Of a stretch of DNA of 64,000 bases, positions 11,923 through 22,200 are shown piece by piece. A model generated the notes under the pieces. It made no database searches. It had not been told where the DNA came from and saw only the letters and a program-made list of their open reading frames with translations. The number at the start of each line of letters is the position of its first letter. The stretch's first letter is position 1. The stretch spans positions 2,979,333 through 3,043,332 of the forward strand of contig NC_133399.1 in NCBI RefSeq assembly GCF_047511655.1, read 5' to 3'. Origin of the DNA: Castor canadensis. Lineage: Eukaryota; Chordata; Mammalia; Rodentia; Castoridae. Both the position numbers and the translations under genes were made by a program.

Positions 11923-12461
11923 TGTCAGAGCCAGCAGTGGGAACTTGCCTGTGTCAGTTGGTATCTGGCTTTGTAAGAAAGCTTCAAGGAACTGAGGCAA
12001 GTCTCAGACCAGACCTTGCCTGTCTGAGTTGGTATCTGGCCTTGTGAGAAAGCTCCAAGGAACTGAGGCAAGAGTCTCAGGACCAGACAGTGGCTGTGTG
12101 ATCTTGTATCTGGCCAGATGAGAAAGCCAGACATCCAGAAAAACAGTATTTGAGGTTCCCAGATGGCTTCGTGTCCTTCAGATGTAAATAAGAAAGTTGT
12201 GCTGACTGTGCTTCTCCTGCTTCTCTGTTCCCATTTTAAAAGAGACATAACAAAGAGTTAATTTTAACTGTGCTTCCCTGTGCTAATGTAACCTTGACAC
12301 ATAATACTTGACATTCTTTTTCTGCCCAAATGCTCTCTGTGTAAAAGGAGTTTATAAAAGCAGTAGTATGCTTCATTAAAGTGGCTATTGAGCAAGACTC
12401 AGTAGTTCCCCCATTCTTTTACAGCTCTGGTTACCCATGTCCTGCTGGTGAACAGCATACA
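11923..12461 (+). repeat. 5' LTR of the class II ERV
   Basis: Starts TGTCAGAGCC and ends CA at 12,461. It includes a TATA-like 'tttataaaagcagtag' (12,350-12,365) and an ATTAAA polyadenylation-type signal near 12,375. It is 539 bp against 396 bp for the 3' LTR. The excess is a tandem block in U3 (about 11,945-12,115) where 'gttggtatctggc...aagaaagc' occurs three times instead of once. Confidence 0.9.
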
Positions 12462-12463
12462 GT

Positions 12464-12482
12464 TGGTGCCTGAAACAGGGAC
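12464..12482 (+). promoter_or_regulatory. Primer binding site, tRNA-Lys type
   Basis: 'tggtgcctgaaacagggacc' begins two bases after the LTR terminal CA. It resembles the sequence complementary to the 3' end of tRNA-Lys3, with a few mismatches and one inserted A. Its position and sequence fix the plus-strand orientation of the provirus. Confidence 0.8.
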
Positions 12483-12485
12483 CTG

Positions 12486-13330
12486 ATGGGGAATTTTGAA
12501 AGTGACGTGGAGACCCTCACAGAAGGAGGTGAGACAAGATGGAGCAATATCATTGCAGAGTCCAGTCTTTTTTTTCACTCGTGCATCACTTTTTATTACA
12601 AGGAGAAGCTCGAGTTTTCAAACAGCAGTTAAAGGACTGCTTAGAAGTAATTTGTGAGTATAATCCTTGGTTTCCTGAGGAAGGTACTTTAGATGAAGAA
12701 GTTTGGGAGTGAGCACGTAAAAATGTTGACAAGGCATACAGACAGGGAGAAAAGACACCTGTTCATTTTTGGATAACATGGGCTCTGGTTAAATCTGTAA
12801 TTCTTATACTTGGGGGAGAGAGAAGGGAAGAAAATTTAGAAAAAGAGACTGTTGCATCCCTTCGTGAGTATGAATTAAATGAAGGAGATATGGAAAAGAT
12901 GACTAAGGAAAGTAAAAAGTGCTTTAGTTATGGCTTTACTATGCCAGAGGAAACTAAAAGTACACTGCTGCTTCTTGCAGCACTGGCAATTGCAATGGCT
13001 CCTCTGAGAGAAACTGATGATTTTTATCTTCCTCCTCCAGAGAATGAGGATTGGGATGAACATCTTGAAAAGGGAAACATTGAAGAGGAAATGCATTATT
13101 TACATATTCACCCCAACAAGGGCTTGGAAAGAAAGAATGACCCTCCATTAGCAGCTTGCATTCCCATCCCCCCATGGGCTCATGAAATATGATGGCCCTT
13201 TCCTGTTATGTTTAGTACGAATGGCAATAACACTTATAATGGATTAGATATGAATCTTATGAAAGACTTTAAAAAGGCTTGTGCAACTTATAGTCCTGCT
13301 TCTCCTTTTTGTAAAGAATATTTGGCTGGA
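12486..13330 (+). pseudogene. Broken ERV gag (matrix and start of capsid)
   Basis: ATG at 12,486 begins MGN, a possible myristoylation start. After a frame change, a matrix-like segment with an NPWFPEEGT motif lies near 12,660-12,690, interrupted by a stop near 12,711. A longer frame at 12,890-13,192 carries acidic and proline-rich sequence ending LAACIPIPPW. This is followed in another frame by a capsid N-terminus-like stretch (about 13,195-13,345). The rest of capsid, nucleocapsid and the whole protease are missing: sequence passes straight into reverse transcriptase. Gag normally forms the virion core; this copy cannot. Confidence 0.75.
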
Positions 13331-13344
13331 TGGAGCAATGACGC

Positions 13345-15850
13345 TGGGTAGATTCTCTATGATTTTCATATTGTGGCTATTGAATAATGAAAAATTACAG
13401 GCTTTAAAACAATTAGTTGAAAAACAATTAGAGCACAAACATATAGAACCTCCCTTTTCTCCTTGGAATTCCCCAGTGTTTGTTATTAAGAAAAAGTCAG
13501 GAAAATGTAGACCTCTTATAGATTTAAGAAATGTAAATTCATCTATGGTAACTATGGAAGCTTTACAACCTGGATTACTTACTCCTGCATGTATTCCTAA
13601 AGAATGGCCTTTGATTGTTTTAGAGTTACAAGATTGCTTTTATATTATATCTGTACATCCCAAAGACAGGGAAAGTTTACATTTTCCGTTCCCAGCTTAA
13701 ATCAACAAAAACCTTTACAAAGATATCAATGGACAGTGCTGCCACAGGGTATGACTAATTCCCCACTATGTGTCAGTATTTTGTAGGAAAAATACTACAA
13801 CTTATCAGAGTAACTTTTCCTGATGCATATATCATCCACTATATGGATGATATTTTAACTTCTCATGCATGTTCTAAACAATTACATAAAATTTTTGAAA
13901 CCACACAAAAAGCTTTACAGATAAGAGGATTAGTAATAGCTTCTGAAAAAATACAAACTACTACTCCTTTTCAATATTTAGGTCATGCAGTCGAGCAACT
14001 CACCGTTCATCCTCAAAAATCTGCCATACAAAGAGACTCATTAAAAACCTTAAAAGATTTTCTGAAGTTACTAGGAGACATTAATTGGCTTCATCCTTCT
14101 TTAGGTATACCAAATTATAAACTTTCTAATTTATGATACCACCCTGGACAGCCCTCAGAAAATGAATTACAATTTTTTGAGTCATGGTTACAGACTACGT
14201 TTCTAACAAGAGTTGATCCTTTAAAAACTATTTCCCTGTTAATATTTCCTTCTCCACATTCTCCTACAGGAATTTTAGCTCAAGAGAACTCTCCTTTAGA
14301 GTGGTTATATTTAAAACAAAAATAAACCAAAGTGTTAACTTCATATATTGAGCTAATATCCTCTTTAATTATACAGGGAAGAAAAAGATGCCTACATATG
14401 CTGGGATTTGATCCACAACTCATTATTTTACCCCTTACTAACAAACAGTTTGAAAATCTATTACACCTTAATTATAATTTAAGTAATAGTATATGCAATT
14501 ATTATGGATATTTAGGTAATCATTACCCAGCAGGTAAGTTGTGGGATTTTTAAAAAATGAATTCCATTTATTGTTAACACTATAGTAAAATTAAATCCTT
14601 TATCTCATGCTTCAGTTTATTATATAGATGGATCATTATCTGGTAAAGGAGGCATACATGGACCTGATTTACATGAAATTTTCAAACTAATTGTTCTTCT
14701 GTACAACAGGTAGAATTAGCAATTCTGATTTATTTATTGCAAAAAATTACAGATAAAACATTAGATATTGTCTCAGATTCAGCTTATGTAATAGGACTGT
14801 TTCCTGCTATTGAAACTTCCCTTATTTCTACTACTGATGAAGTTATAAAAACATTATTATCCACATTACAACATCTAATACAAACCCGCACTTATCCCTT
14901 ATATGTTACTCACATTAGGTCTCATTCTAATCTGCCTGGCCCTCTAGTGCAAGGAGATGATGTTGCAGATAAACTTACATGTGCAATATTTTCATCCCCT
15001 GAAAAAGAACATCAGCATTTACATACTAATGCCAAGAGATTACATGTGCATTATAAAATTCCTCTTCATACTGCTCATGATGTCATCAAATCTTGTCCTG
15101 TATGTGCTCCTTTACATTGCAGATCTCACCCATCTGATGCTAATCCTCGAGGTCTACGTACTAATGAATTATGGCAAATGGATGTGACTCACATAACATT
15201 TTTTTCCACAGCAGCCATATTTACATGTTGTTATTGATACCTACTCTAAATTCTTTTGGGCTCTTCCTCAACACAATGAAAATGTTCATGCTGTTATTGC
15301 CTCTCTTTCACAATGTTTTGCAGTTATGGAGTGTCCTCTAAGCTTAAAACAGACAATGGACCTGCAAATACAGGTCATCGATTTAAACAATTTTGTAAAG
15401 AATAGAACATTGTTCATGTCACTGGCCTCCCTTATAATCCACAAGAACAAACTATTGTTAAAAGGGCACATAAAACTTTAAAAACACAACTGTTAAAAAA
15501 TAAAAAAGGGGGACCTCCCTGAGATACCTTAGCATTAACACTTTTCACTTTTTAAATGTACCTCAGGGTGATATTTTGACTGCAGCAGATAAACATTTTG
15601 GTGAGCCTCGCTCTTTGCCAGACATACAAATCTTGATTTGGTATAAATCTTTTAACTCTTGGTTGCCTGGGCTCTTACTTAAAAAAGGCAAGGGTTATGC
15701 TTGTGTTTCTACAGATGTCCATGAACCCCTGAAACATGGGTTCCTCTTCGGAGCATCAGGCCCAGGAAAACCAATGAACATGTACAAAAAAATGATGACT
15801 GCCCCTCAGAGGGAGACTCCTAAAGATGAACAAATGGAACAGGCTACATA
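13345..15850 (+). pseudogene. Broken ERV pol (RT, RNase H, integrase)
   Basis: Reverse transcriptase spans about 13,390-14,140 in two frames. It shows SPWNSPVFVIKKKSGKCRPL, then LQPGL, and the catalytic YMDD at 13,840-13,851. RNase H is represented by a SDSAYV segment at about 14,775. Integrase follows: an HHCC zinc-binding region ending CPVCAP (about 15,090-15,110), a core entry MDVTHI (15,178-15,195), and a TDNG with the second catalytic Asp at 15,352. The C-terminal part lies at 15,576-15,850. Stops occur at about 13,698, 14,135, 14,325 and 14,552, and there are several frame changes. In an intact element Pol copies and integrates the genome; here it is dead. Confidence 0.88.
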
Positions 15851-15851
15851 A

Positions 15852-16284
15852 TATAAGATGCATGCTCTTACTTTTAAGAAGAAATGTTCTCATAACTCTT
15901 GGGACTTTTAGTTTTAATTTTATTTTAAAACGCGTTGACTGCTTTGATAGATTATACACCTGTGTTAATAGGTGTAAACACCTGAATTAATAACAATTCT
16001 TTGTCTATTAATTGGTCCTCTCAAACATTGTTTATATTAAGGACAAAAAAAATGTTTGGTTGCCTGTAAACTTAACAAGATAATGGCAGCACTCTCCCTT
16101 AGAAGGTTTAATGACTAAAGTAGTGTCTAAATTATTGACATGATCAAAAAGATTTATCAAATGGGTTATTCTTGCTAGAGTTGGTCTGCATAATTTTTGT
16201 ATAGGATACCTTTGCCTCCAAAAACAATTAGAATCTTATAAAACTTCTGAAGCCATGGTCATGCTGGGATTGGTACATTTAAAA
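15852..16284 (+). pseudogene. Possible ERV env remnant
   Basis: The roughly 430 bp between integrase and the polypurine tract are too short for env. The last 130 bp can be read as a short hydrophobic segment followed by a polar tail, which fits the end of a transmembrane envelope subunit. Most of env has been deleted. Identification is tentative. Confidence 0.4.
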
Positions 16285-16302
16285 AATTAAAAAAGGGGGA
16301 AT
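16285..16302 (+). promoter_or_regulatory. Polypurine tract
   Basis: A purine run 'aaaaaggggga' ends one base before the 3' LTR's opening 'attgttgg'. In retroviruses this tract primes plus-strand DNA synthesis. Confidence 0.8.
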
Positions 16303-16698
16303 TGTTGGAGCCAGCAGTGGGACCTTGTCTGTGTGAGTTGGTATCTGGCCTTGTGAGAAAGCCAGACATCCAGAAAAACAGTATTCAAGGTTCCCAGATG
16401 GCTTCCTGTCCTTCAGATGTAAATAAGAAGGTTGTGTTGACTGTGTGCTTCTTCTGCTTCTCTGTTGCCATTTTAAAAGAGACATAACAAAGAGTTAATT
16501 TTAACTGTACCTCCCTGTGCTAATGTAACCTTGACATGCAATACTTGGCGTGCTTTTTCTGCCCAAATGCTCTCTGTGTAAAAGGAGTTTATAAAAGCAG
16601 TAGTGTGCTTCATTAAAGTGGCTATTGAGCAGGACTCAGTAGTCTCCCCCATTCTTTTATGGCTCCGGTTACTCATGTCCCATTGGTAAATGGCAACA
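16303..16698 (+). repeat. 3' LTR of the class II ERV
   Basis: 396 bp, starting TGTTGGAGCC and ending CA at 16,697-16,698. It is collinear with the 5' LTR except for the absent U3 tandem block and scattered substitutions. It has the same TATA-like 'tttataaaagcagtag' (16,588-16,603). It is followed by CCTTCT. Confidence 0.9.
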
Positions 16699-16769
16699 CC
16701 TTCTAGTTGGTAGGCAAACACCACAATTTTTCTTAATAAAGACAGTCAAATAGCTATTTTAAGAGAAAT

Positions 16770-16905
16770 GCTTAGGGCATTGGTGGCTCATGCCTGTAAT
16801 CCTAGCTACTCAAGAAGCAGAGATCAGGCAGTTTGCAGTTTAAAACAAGCCCAGGTAAACAGTTTGTGAGACTCTATCTTAAAAAAAAAAGAGAGAAATG
16901 CTTAT
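16770..16905 (+). repeat. B1-like SINE monomer
   Basis: 'ggtggctcatgcctgtaatc' through 'gagactctatcttaaaaaaa', the left half alone with its own A-tail. Confidence 0.85.
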
Positions 16906-17149
16906 AAAAAACGGATGGCAGTATTAGGACTTTCAATCTCACAGGAAACAAAAGTAAGTATAATTCTTGTTTGTGATTAATAGATGACAAATATTGTGAA
17001 AAATGTACAAAAATTTATTGTTCAAATCATTGCACAGAACATAGAGAGGTATACGAGGTGTGATCATGTCTTCTATTGAGCTGCATGGAGATTGAAATGA
17101 AATTAATATGCTTAAACTTAGCATTAAATAAATATTTAAGAATTTCCCT

Positions 17150-17455
17150 TGTGCTGTGCACCAGTGACTCACTTCTCTAGTCCTAACCACTTGGGAGGCT
17201 GAGATTTGGAACTGTGGCAAATGGTTTTTCCTGACATGGAAAATACTTTTGGAGACTCTTTTTCCAAATAATCAGAGTAAAATGGACTGTAGGTGTGGAT
17301 CAAGAAGCAGAGCCTGGAGTATAAGCCCAAATCCCACCAAAAAGAAGAGGAAGGTCCTGTCACAGTGGTTCAGGCAGAAGAATGCCTGCCTAGCAAGTGT
17401 GACTCCCTGAGTTCAAACCCTAGTAACACCAAAAAATAAGTAAATAAAAATAAAA
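17150..17455 (+). repeat. Dimeric SINE followed by an ID monomer
   Basis: B1-like half (17,155-17,275), a shortened ID-like half to about 17,345, then a second ID monomer at about 17,350-17,440 ('gcctgcctagcaagtgtga', 'gagttcaaaccctagtaaca') with a long A-rich tail. It can be read as two insertions in tandem. Confidence 0.75.
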
Positions 17456-20158
17456 AGTAAAAGGAATGCTTTTGCAAGCTAAGATCTCATTATGCTATCC
17501 ACTCGAGTTCTAACCAAAAAAATTACCATCTTCCCCTCAAATAATGAGAAAAAATTTAACTGCTAATCATTATAGGCAAAATGATTCCATCAAGAAAAAA
17601 AAGAGAAGCCACTTAAGAAAGCACCTGCTTTCCTCCACAGTTCAGGGAGAAAATGACAAGCATACTCCAATGCTTGGAGAAATTTGTCTCTGTGCAGCTG
17701 CAGCCCATGGCAGCTCATTCCCAGGAAGGGAGAGAAACTGGAACAAGGAGGAAATTTCACTCTGGGATGTGAACACACACTACTCTCCCCACCTTCCACC
17801 AGGGAGCAGATCCTTTCTCCACATTTTAATTGTGCCCATTTTCAAACGTTTACCCAGTCATCTCAAAGTTCTCATCTGTGCCAGAACTTATTTCTGAGAC
17901 ACCCTAAGTTAACAAGTGAGAACGCTTACATTGATTATAGTGCAGAAGACTGTCCGAAGCATGTGTTTGCTTTGTATGGCTACCATTCCTCATCTGGAAG
18001 TTATCTGAGGTAGTACCAAGCATCACCTCACTAGCATATATTCAGATACTACATAAAGGGAGCCAAGCATAAACAACCCACCTCCAATTGGTCAGGATAT
18101 TTATTCTAGGGGTTTTACTTCTGTGCCAGACCCTGAAAAAAAGAGCAAGTACAGTTGTTTTTTTTTAACATACATCACCTATTAAAATAAACTCTCAATT
18201 TTGTAAACTCTTTCATTGAGCAGGCAGATCCCAGAGCCATCAAATTTTTACACTCCCCATCATAGGCTTTCTCAATTGTTCAAAACTACATTCTGACTTG
18301 ACCAATTCCTGAATGTAAATATAAACAGCTGGAATCTTACCCAAGCAATGTAATCCTAATAACACTAATGATTAAAGAACCATAAGCCACCATCATTTCT
18401 GTTCCCATTACATTTTGATTTCCTTTATTTAAACCCACAACAAAGGAGGCACTTTGTATCTTCCACAGAATGCCTCAAATTCATTAGCTTACTTATTCAT
18501 CTAAAACAGAACACTTGCAACGTTTCCTAAAGAAACTCTCTCCTTTTTCCAGGCATGAAGTCATCACATCAACACATTTTTTATTGTCATCTGAAAGTGA
18601 CAATAAAAAAGGGAAAAAATCTCTGGTCCAGGAGGTGATTTTGGCCCCTATCTTACCCTCCTATCTCCTCTTCTTTCTACTACTATTTGCTCCACCCTAG
18701 AAAGCACAGCTTTGGACTACTTCACCCATGAGACACATGCAGACTTCTCAGTTGCTCCTGAAACCCCTCTGTCAATAAGGTTATGTCTTTCCTACACCTG
18801 TGTTTAATTTTTGAACATACTATCTAGATACAGACCAAGGACACCACCATTTAGGTCAGACAGGACAAAAACTTCAAACCCTTAACACCTTCCCAGTATC
18901 TCCCCTTCCCCACCAACCCAGACTCATGTGCACTGCCTTTCATGGTCAATGCAGAGATGGCTATAAATCTAGGGTATTATTACAGGGCTAAGAACACTGG
19001 GCTTGGTCTTGGACCTGGATTTGGGACCCAGCTCCCAATAATTTACCATGTGCAGGGCAATCAGCTCTGTCCTGAGGATACTGGAGGAAGAGGGAACCCA
19101 AGGCCAACAGCTTCTCCTAGGCAGGAATCCATGACCTTTTGCCCACTGAAAGGTGGAAGTTGAAAGCATAGGTGCAGATTTGCCCTGAGAGGGCTGTGGG
19201 CTTGGACCATATCACCCCAATGTAGAGGACAGGACACCAGGGTTTGCCCATCTGCCAGGATCCCACACATCCCAGGGCAGAGAAGAATGAATGTAAAGTG
19301 GCACTAGCAGCGATTGAGGTAGAGCTGTGCTGAGGAAGCCTGGAACTGTAGCAGCCATTTCAGGATGGTTGTGGCCTCCTCCTTCCAAGCTTGGGAATGG
19401 CTCTCACAAGCTCACCATTTCAGGCTTCTGTGGTGACTTGAGTTCTACCCACTACCCTGGTGCCATGTGCAGGTCACAAGAGGAGAGACACTGACTCAGG
19501 CAGAGTTTCTGTCATGAGCACAGAGTGATCAAGAAAATGGCCAAGCCAGAAAGGCATTTCCTGTGTTAAGGAGAAGCTCCTCCTATACCAGTCTCTGATT
19601 TATCAGTTCTAACAGTTCCCACCCTCCAGCAATTCTCATTGGCTTGTGATTGGAACCTATCCTCTGAGATGTGAGTAAGAGAAGAAGTTATCTGTTACCT
19701 GGCACAGGGCCAGGACAAAATACTAGATTCTAGCCACAGCTCTCAGTAGGCCGGGACTTCTCCCTGATCTCTATCCAGGGAAGTCTGAAGATTCAATGTA
19801 GTTAAGCAGAACCTACTCTTCAGAATGGACCCTGCTTCTTCCACCAGCAAATGGGGGCAGTAATAGGCTAAGAGAATTCCACCCTCATTTCCCCTAGGGG
19901 ACAGCCTATGATTTCAGAAAAGGAGTGGTTCCTGGGCCAAGCCAGGTGAGTAGTCACTGGAACAGGATGAAAGGTCTGGTGTTGTCATCTCACATGGTCC
20001 CTTATCAAAAGACACCCACAGTGTTCATGTCCCATGTGGAAGAATCCAGGCAGATCACATGCATATTTCAAGGAACATTATTGAAAGTGAGGGAGGGAGT
20101 CATAAGGGTCCTGTGATCTCTGAGGAGCAGCAAGCAGGACAGAGAGAGGATTGGGCTT
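17456..20158. other. No gene recognised; old LTR-type sequence
   Basis: Open frames are short and lack motifs. The section about 18,740-19,170 is shared with other parts of the window: 'gcagggcaatcagctctgtc' plus 'ctgaggatactgga' recurs near 36,342-36,375, and the preceding part resembles 11,370-11,560. This points to a repeated, probably LTR-class element whose ends I cannot place. CCAAT-like 'attggcttgtgattgg' at about 19,640 is LTR-promoter-like. Confidence 0.35.
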
Positions 20159-20159
20159 T

Positions 20160-20345
20160 CTGTTTCAAGACTCAGAGTCTACTGCTTGCTAGGTAGATGT
20201 CCTACCATTTAAGCCTTCCCACAAGCCCTCTTTTTGTTGGGTATTTTGGAGATAGGGTTTATACACTATTTGAATGCAATCCTCCTTATCTCTGCCTCCA
20301 GAGTAGCCAGCATTACATGTGTAAGACACTGATTCCTAGCAAAGA
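20160..20345 (-). repeat. Dimeric SINE
   Basis: Minus-strand copy: ID part 'ctgcttgctaggtagatgtc' then 'tttttgttgggtattttgga', and the B1 part 'tctctgcctccagagtagcc'. Confidence 0.75.
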
Positions 20346-20694
20346 TTTTTAAAATCTTGGTACCCTGTGGGAGGGTAAAAATTTTGGCAGTTCTGATAGG
20401 CAATGGCAAATAATGAGAAATTTGGTCATTCCCACTGGGGTGGTGGCTAATTCTAAGGAGGATCAAATTGAGCTTATTTGCAATTGAATAGAGTCACATT
20501 TGATGACATAGTGCATCATTAATGGGGGGTCTCTTGTAGTTTCACTCTGTTATCAGTCTACTGATTGGTGTTGTATGTGGTTTGAGGGCCAGTGCAATCA
20601 AAAGGCTGCATTCACTTTATATTTGCTCCCTTGTTTGCATATCAGAATTCAATGCTGGACAAAACAAGTGCAGCTTCCTCATGACAGGAAGGTT
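20346..20694. other. No feature seen
   Basis: No exon or clear repeat end between the SINE and the class I LTR. Confidence 0.3.
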
Positions 20695-20698
20695 CCCT

Positions 20699-21073
20699 TG
20701 TAGAAGGGAGGAGGATCAGAAGAAAACAGACGAGGCCTGAGTCCTGAGAATGTAGCAGGGAAGTAGCGATGGCATAGCAGAGAGATAAAACCTGAGAAAT
20801 TTGAACATGAGGAAGGTCAAGTAGTACTAAGTAGGGGGAAGTCATGTAGCATGAGGATAAAGTAGTCAATAAAATTAAATATAACCATATATGGATTAGA
20901 CCTTGCTTTTTGCTTCTGTAACCTGCTTGCAAGGGTATATAAGGTGAGACTCCTTTGTTCTTGGGGCTCAGCCTTTGAATATGAGTCCATTGGGTCTATT
21001 CTGGCACAATAATACTTTGCTTCCTACTAATTGCCTTAGAGTCCCATATCTCAGCTAGCAACCTCTGGCAACA
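20699..21073 (+). repeat. 5' LTR of the class I provirus
   Basis: Starts TGTAGAAGGGAGG and ends about GGCAACA. It has a TATA box 'gggtatataaggtgag' at about 20,932. The polyadenylation signal is degraded here ('caataatac') but intact in the 3' LTR. It is collinear with 33,162-33,510 except for small gaps, including an extra 'agtagggggaagtcatgtag' region here (about 20,829-20,855). Confidence 0.88.
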
Positions 21074-21078
21074 TTTCT

Positions 21079-21095
21079 TGGGACTTGTCCGGGAT
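21079..21095 (+). promoter_or_regulatory. Primer binding site, Pro/Gly-like
   Basis: 'tgggacttgtccgggat' follows the LTR end by five bases and resembles the gammaretroviral binding site for tRNA-Pro, with substitutions. Used for minus-strand priming in intact elements. Confidence 0.65.
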
Positions 21096-21599
21096 TGTGG
21101 CAATGGTGAGTTATCACCTTCTTTGTCTCCAGGGTGCATTCCCCAGACTACTATGAGGAGATCCACCAGGCACCAACAGACATCTTAATCCAAAGGGGGA
21201 TTCATCCTCCTGGTGCGTCAGGGCGAGGGCCTCAGATGCACAGTGGAACACAGTGAGGTGCAGGAACCAGCAAGGGGAGGTTAACACTGCTCATCAGACT
21301 GGTAAGAACCTGGATGCAAATTCAGGCCTGCCCCAGGAGGCAGAAGGGGAGACTGATCACCTCCCAGAGACTACTTGTAACCACCTTTTTGGGATAAAGC
21401 AGTGTCTCAGGTTCAGGGAGCAGGGTGGAAGTACTGTGCTGTGTGAGAGTGTGTAAAAATGCAAGCTGAGATGCATCCCAGCTTTGAAGTGAGTGAGAAG
21501 TTCCCTCCCACTCTGTGTGTTTGATAATCCGGTAATGGGAGGAGGTGGGTGGAAATCAGAGTAAGAACACTCCCTTAGAGTACATGACTAATAACTTTA

Positions 21600-22200
21600 A
21601 AAAGGGATTTCATGGAGACTATGGAGTTAAACTTACTCCTAACAAGCTTAAGGTCCTTTGTGAAGTAGATTGGCCTGCTTTTGGTGTAGGAGGGCCCCCA
21701 GAAGGGTCATTATATTAAACAGTGATTAATGAAGTTTACAAAATAATTGTAAAAATCCCCTAAGACCCAGGAGAATGGAAAAAAACAAGAGGCTAAAACT
21801 GTTCTTCAAAAACCAGACTTGTTGTTTATTTAAATTCAGGTACCAATTTATTGGGCATACTGAGGAGAAAGCAGAGTCTTTCGGTCTTGATGGGTAGCTT
21901 TGGTTCCCCAGTTTGCACATCTTCACCCAAAATGGACATCCTGAAGGATGACTGAGGTTCAGTACTAACTGAGCTCTTACAAAAAGTAACACATAAAAGA
22001 TGGACTTGCACTGATACATAAGATATGGTCTGACTTGAAAGAACAGGAATATTGCAAAAGGGCTGTGAATGTAGAGAGGGGGAAGTGGAGGAATGAAAAC
22101 AAAATTTGGATGAGGTCTTCATAGATCAAGTGACGAAAGAGAAGGCAGAAAAAGAGGGAAGAGAGAGAAAATGTGAAATGTCATAAAATGTTTGGAGACA
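21600..22200 (+). pseudogene. Class I ERV gag remnant
   Basis: On the plus strand a matrix-like segment is visible at about 21,640-21,710, where 'gattggcctgcttttggtgt' encodes DWPAFGV, a pattern found in gammaretroviral matrix. It is interrupted by stops within tens of codons. Around 22,100-22,180 a lysine/glutamate-rich stretch fits the charged region at the end of gammaretroviral capsid. No continuous frame survives. Confidence 0.6.

Larger units (their letters stand above)
11917..16704 (+). mobile_element. Class II (betaretrovirus-like) endogenous retrovirus
   Basis: A near-complete proviral layout: 5' LTR, Lys-type primer binding site, gag, pol, short env remnant, polypurine tract, 3' LTR. 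It is bounded by the perfect 6-bp direct repeat CCTTCT (11,917-11,922 and 16,699-16,704), the target size expected for betaretroviral integrases. Total length is only about 4.8 kb, so much of gag-pro and env has been lost. Frameshifts and stops break every gene, so the copy cannot encode a complete protein set. Family assignment rests on the RT/integrase motifs, the tRNA-Lys-like binding site and the 6-bp duplication. Confidence 0.92.

Noticed and set aside
12486-15850. Functional retroviral gag-pol
   Set aside because: Several stops, frame changes and a large deletion between capsid and reverse transcriptase; no complete protein can be made.
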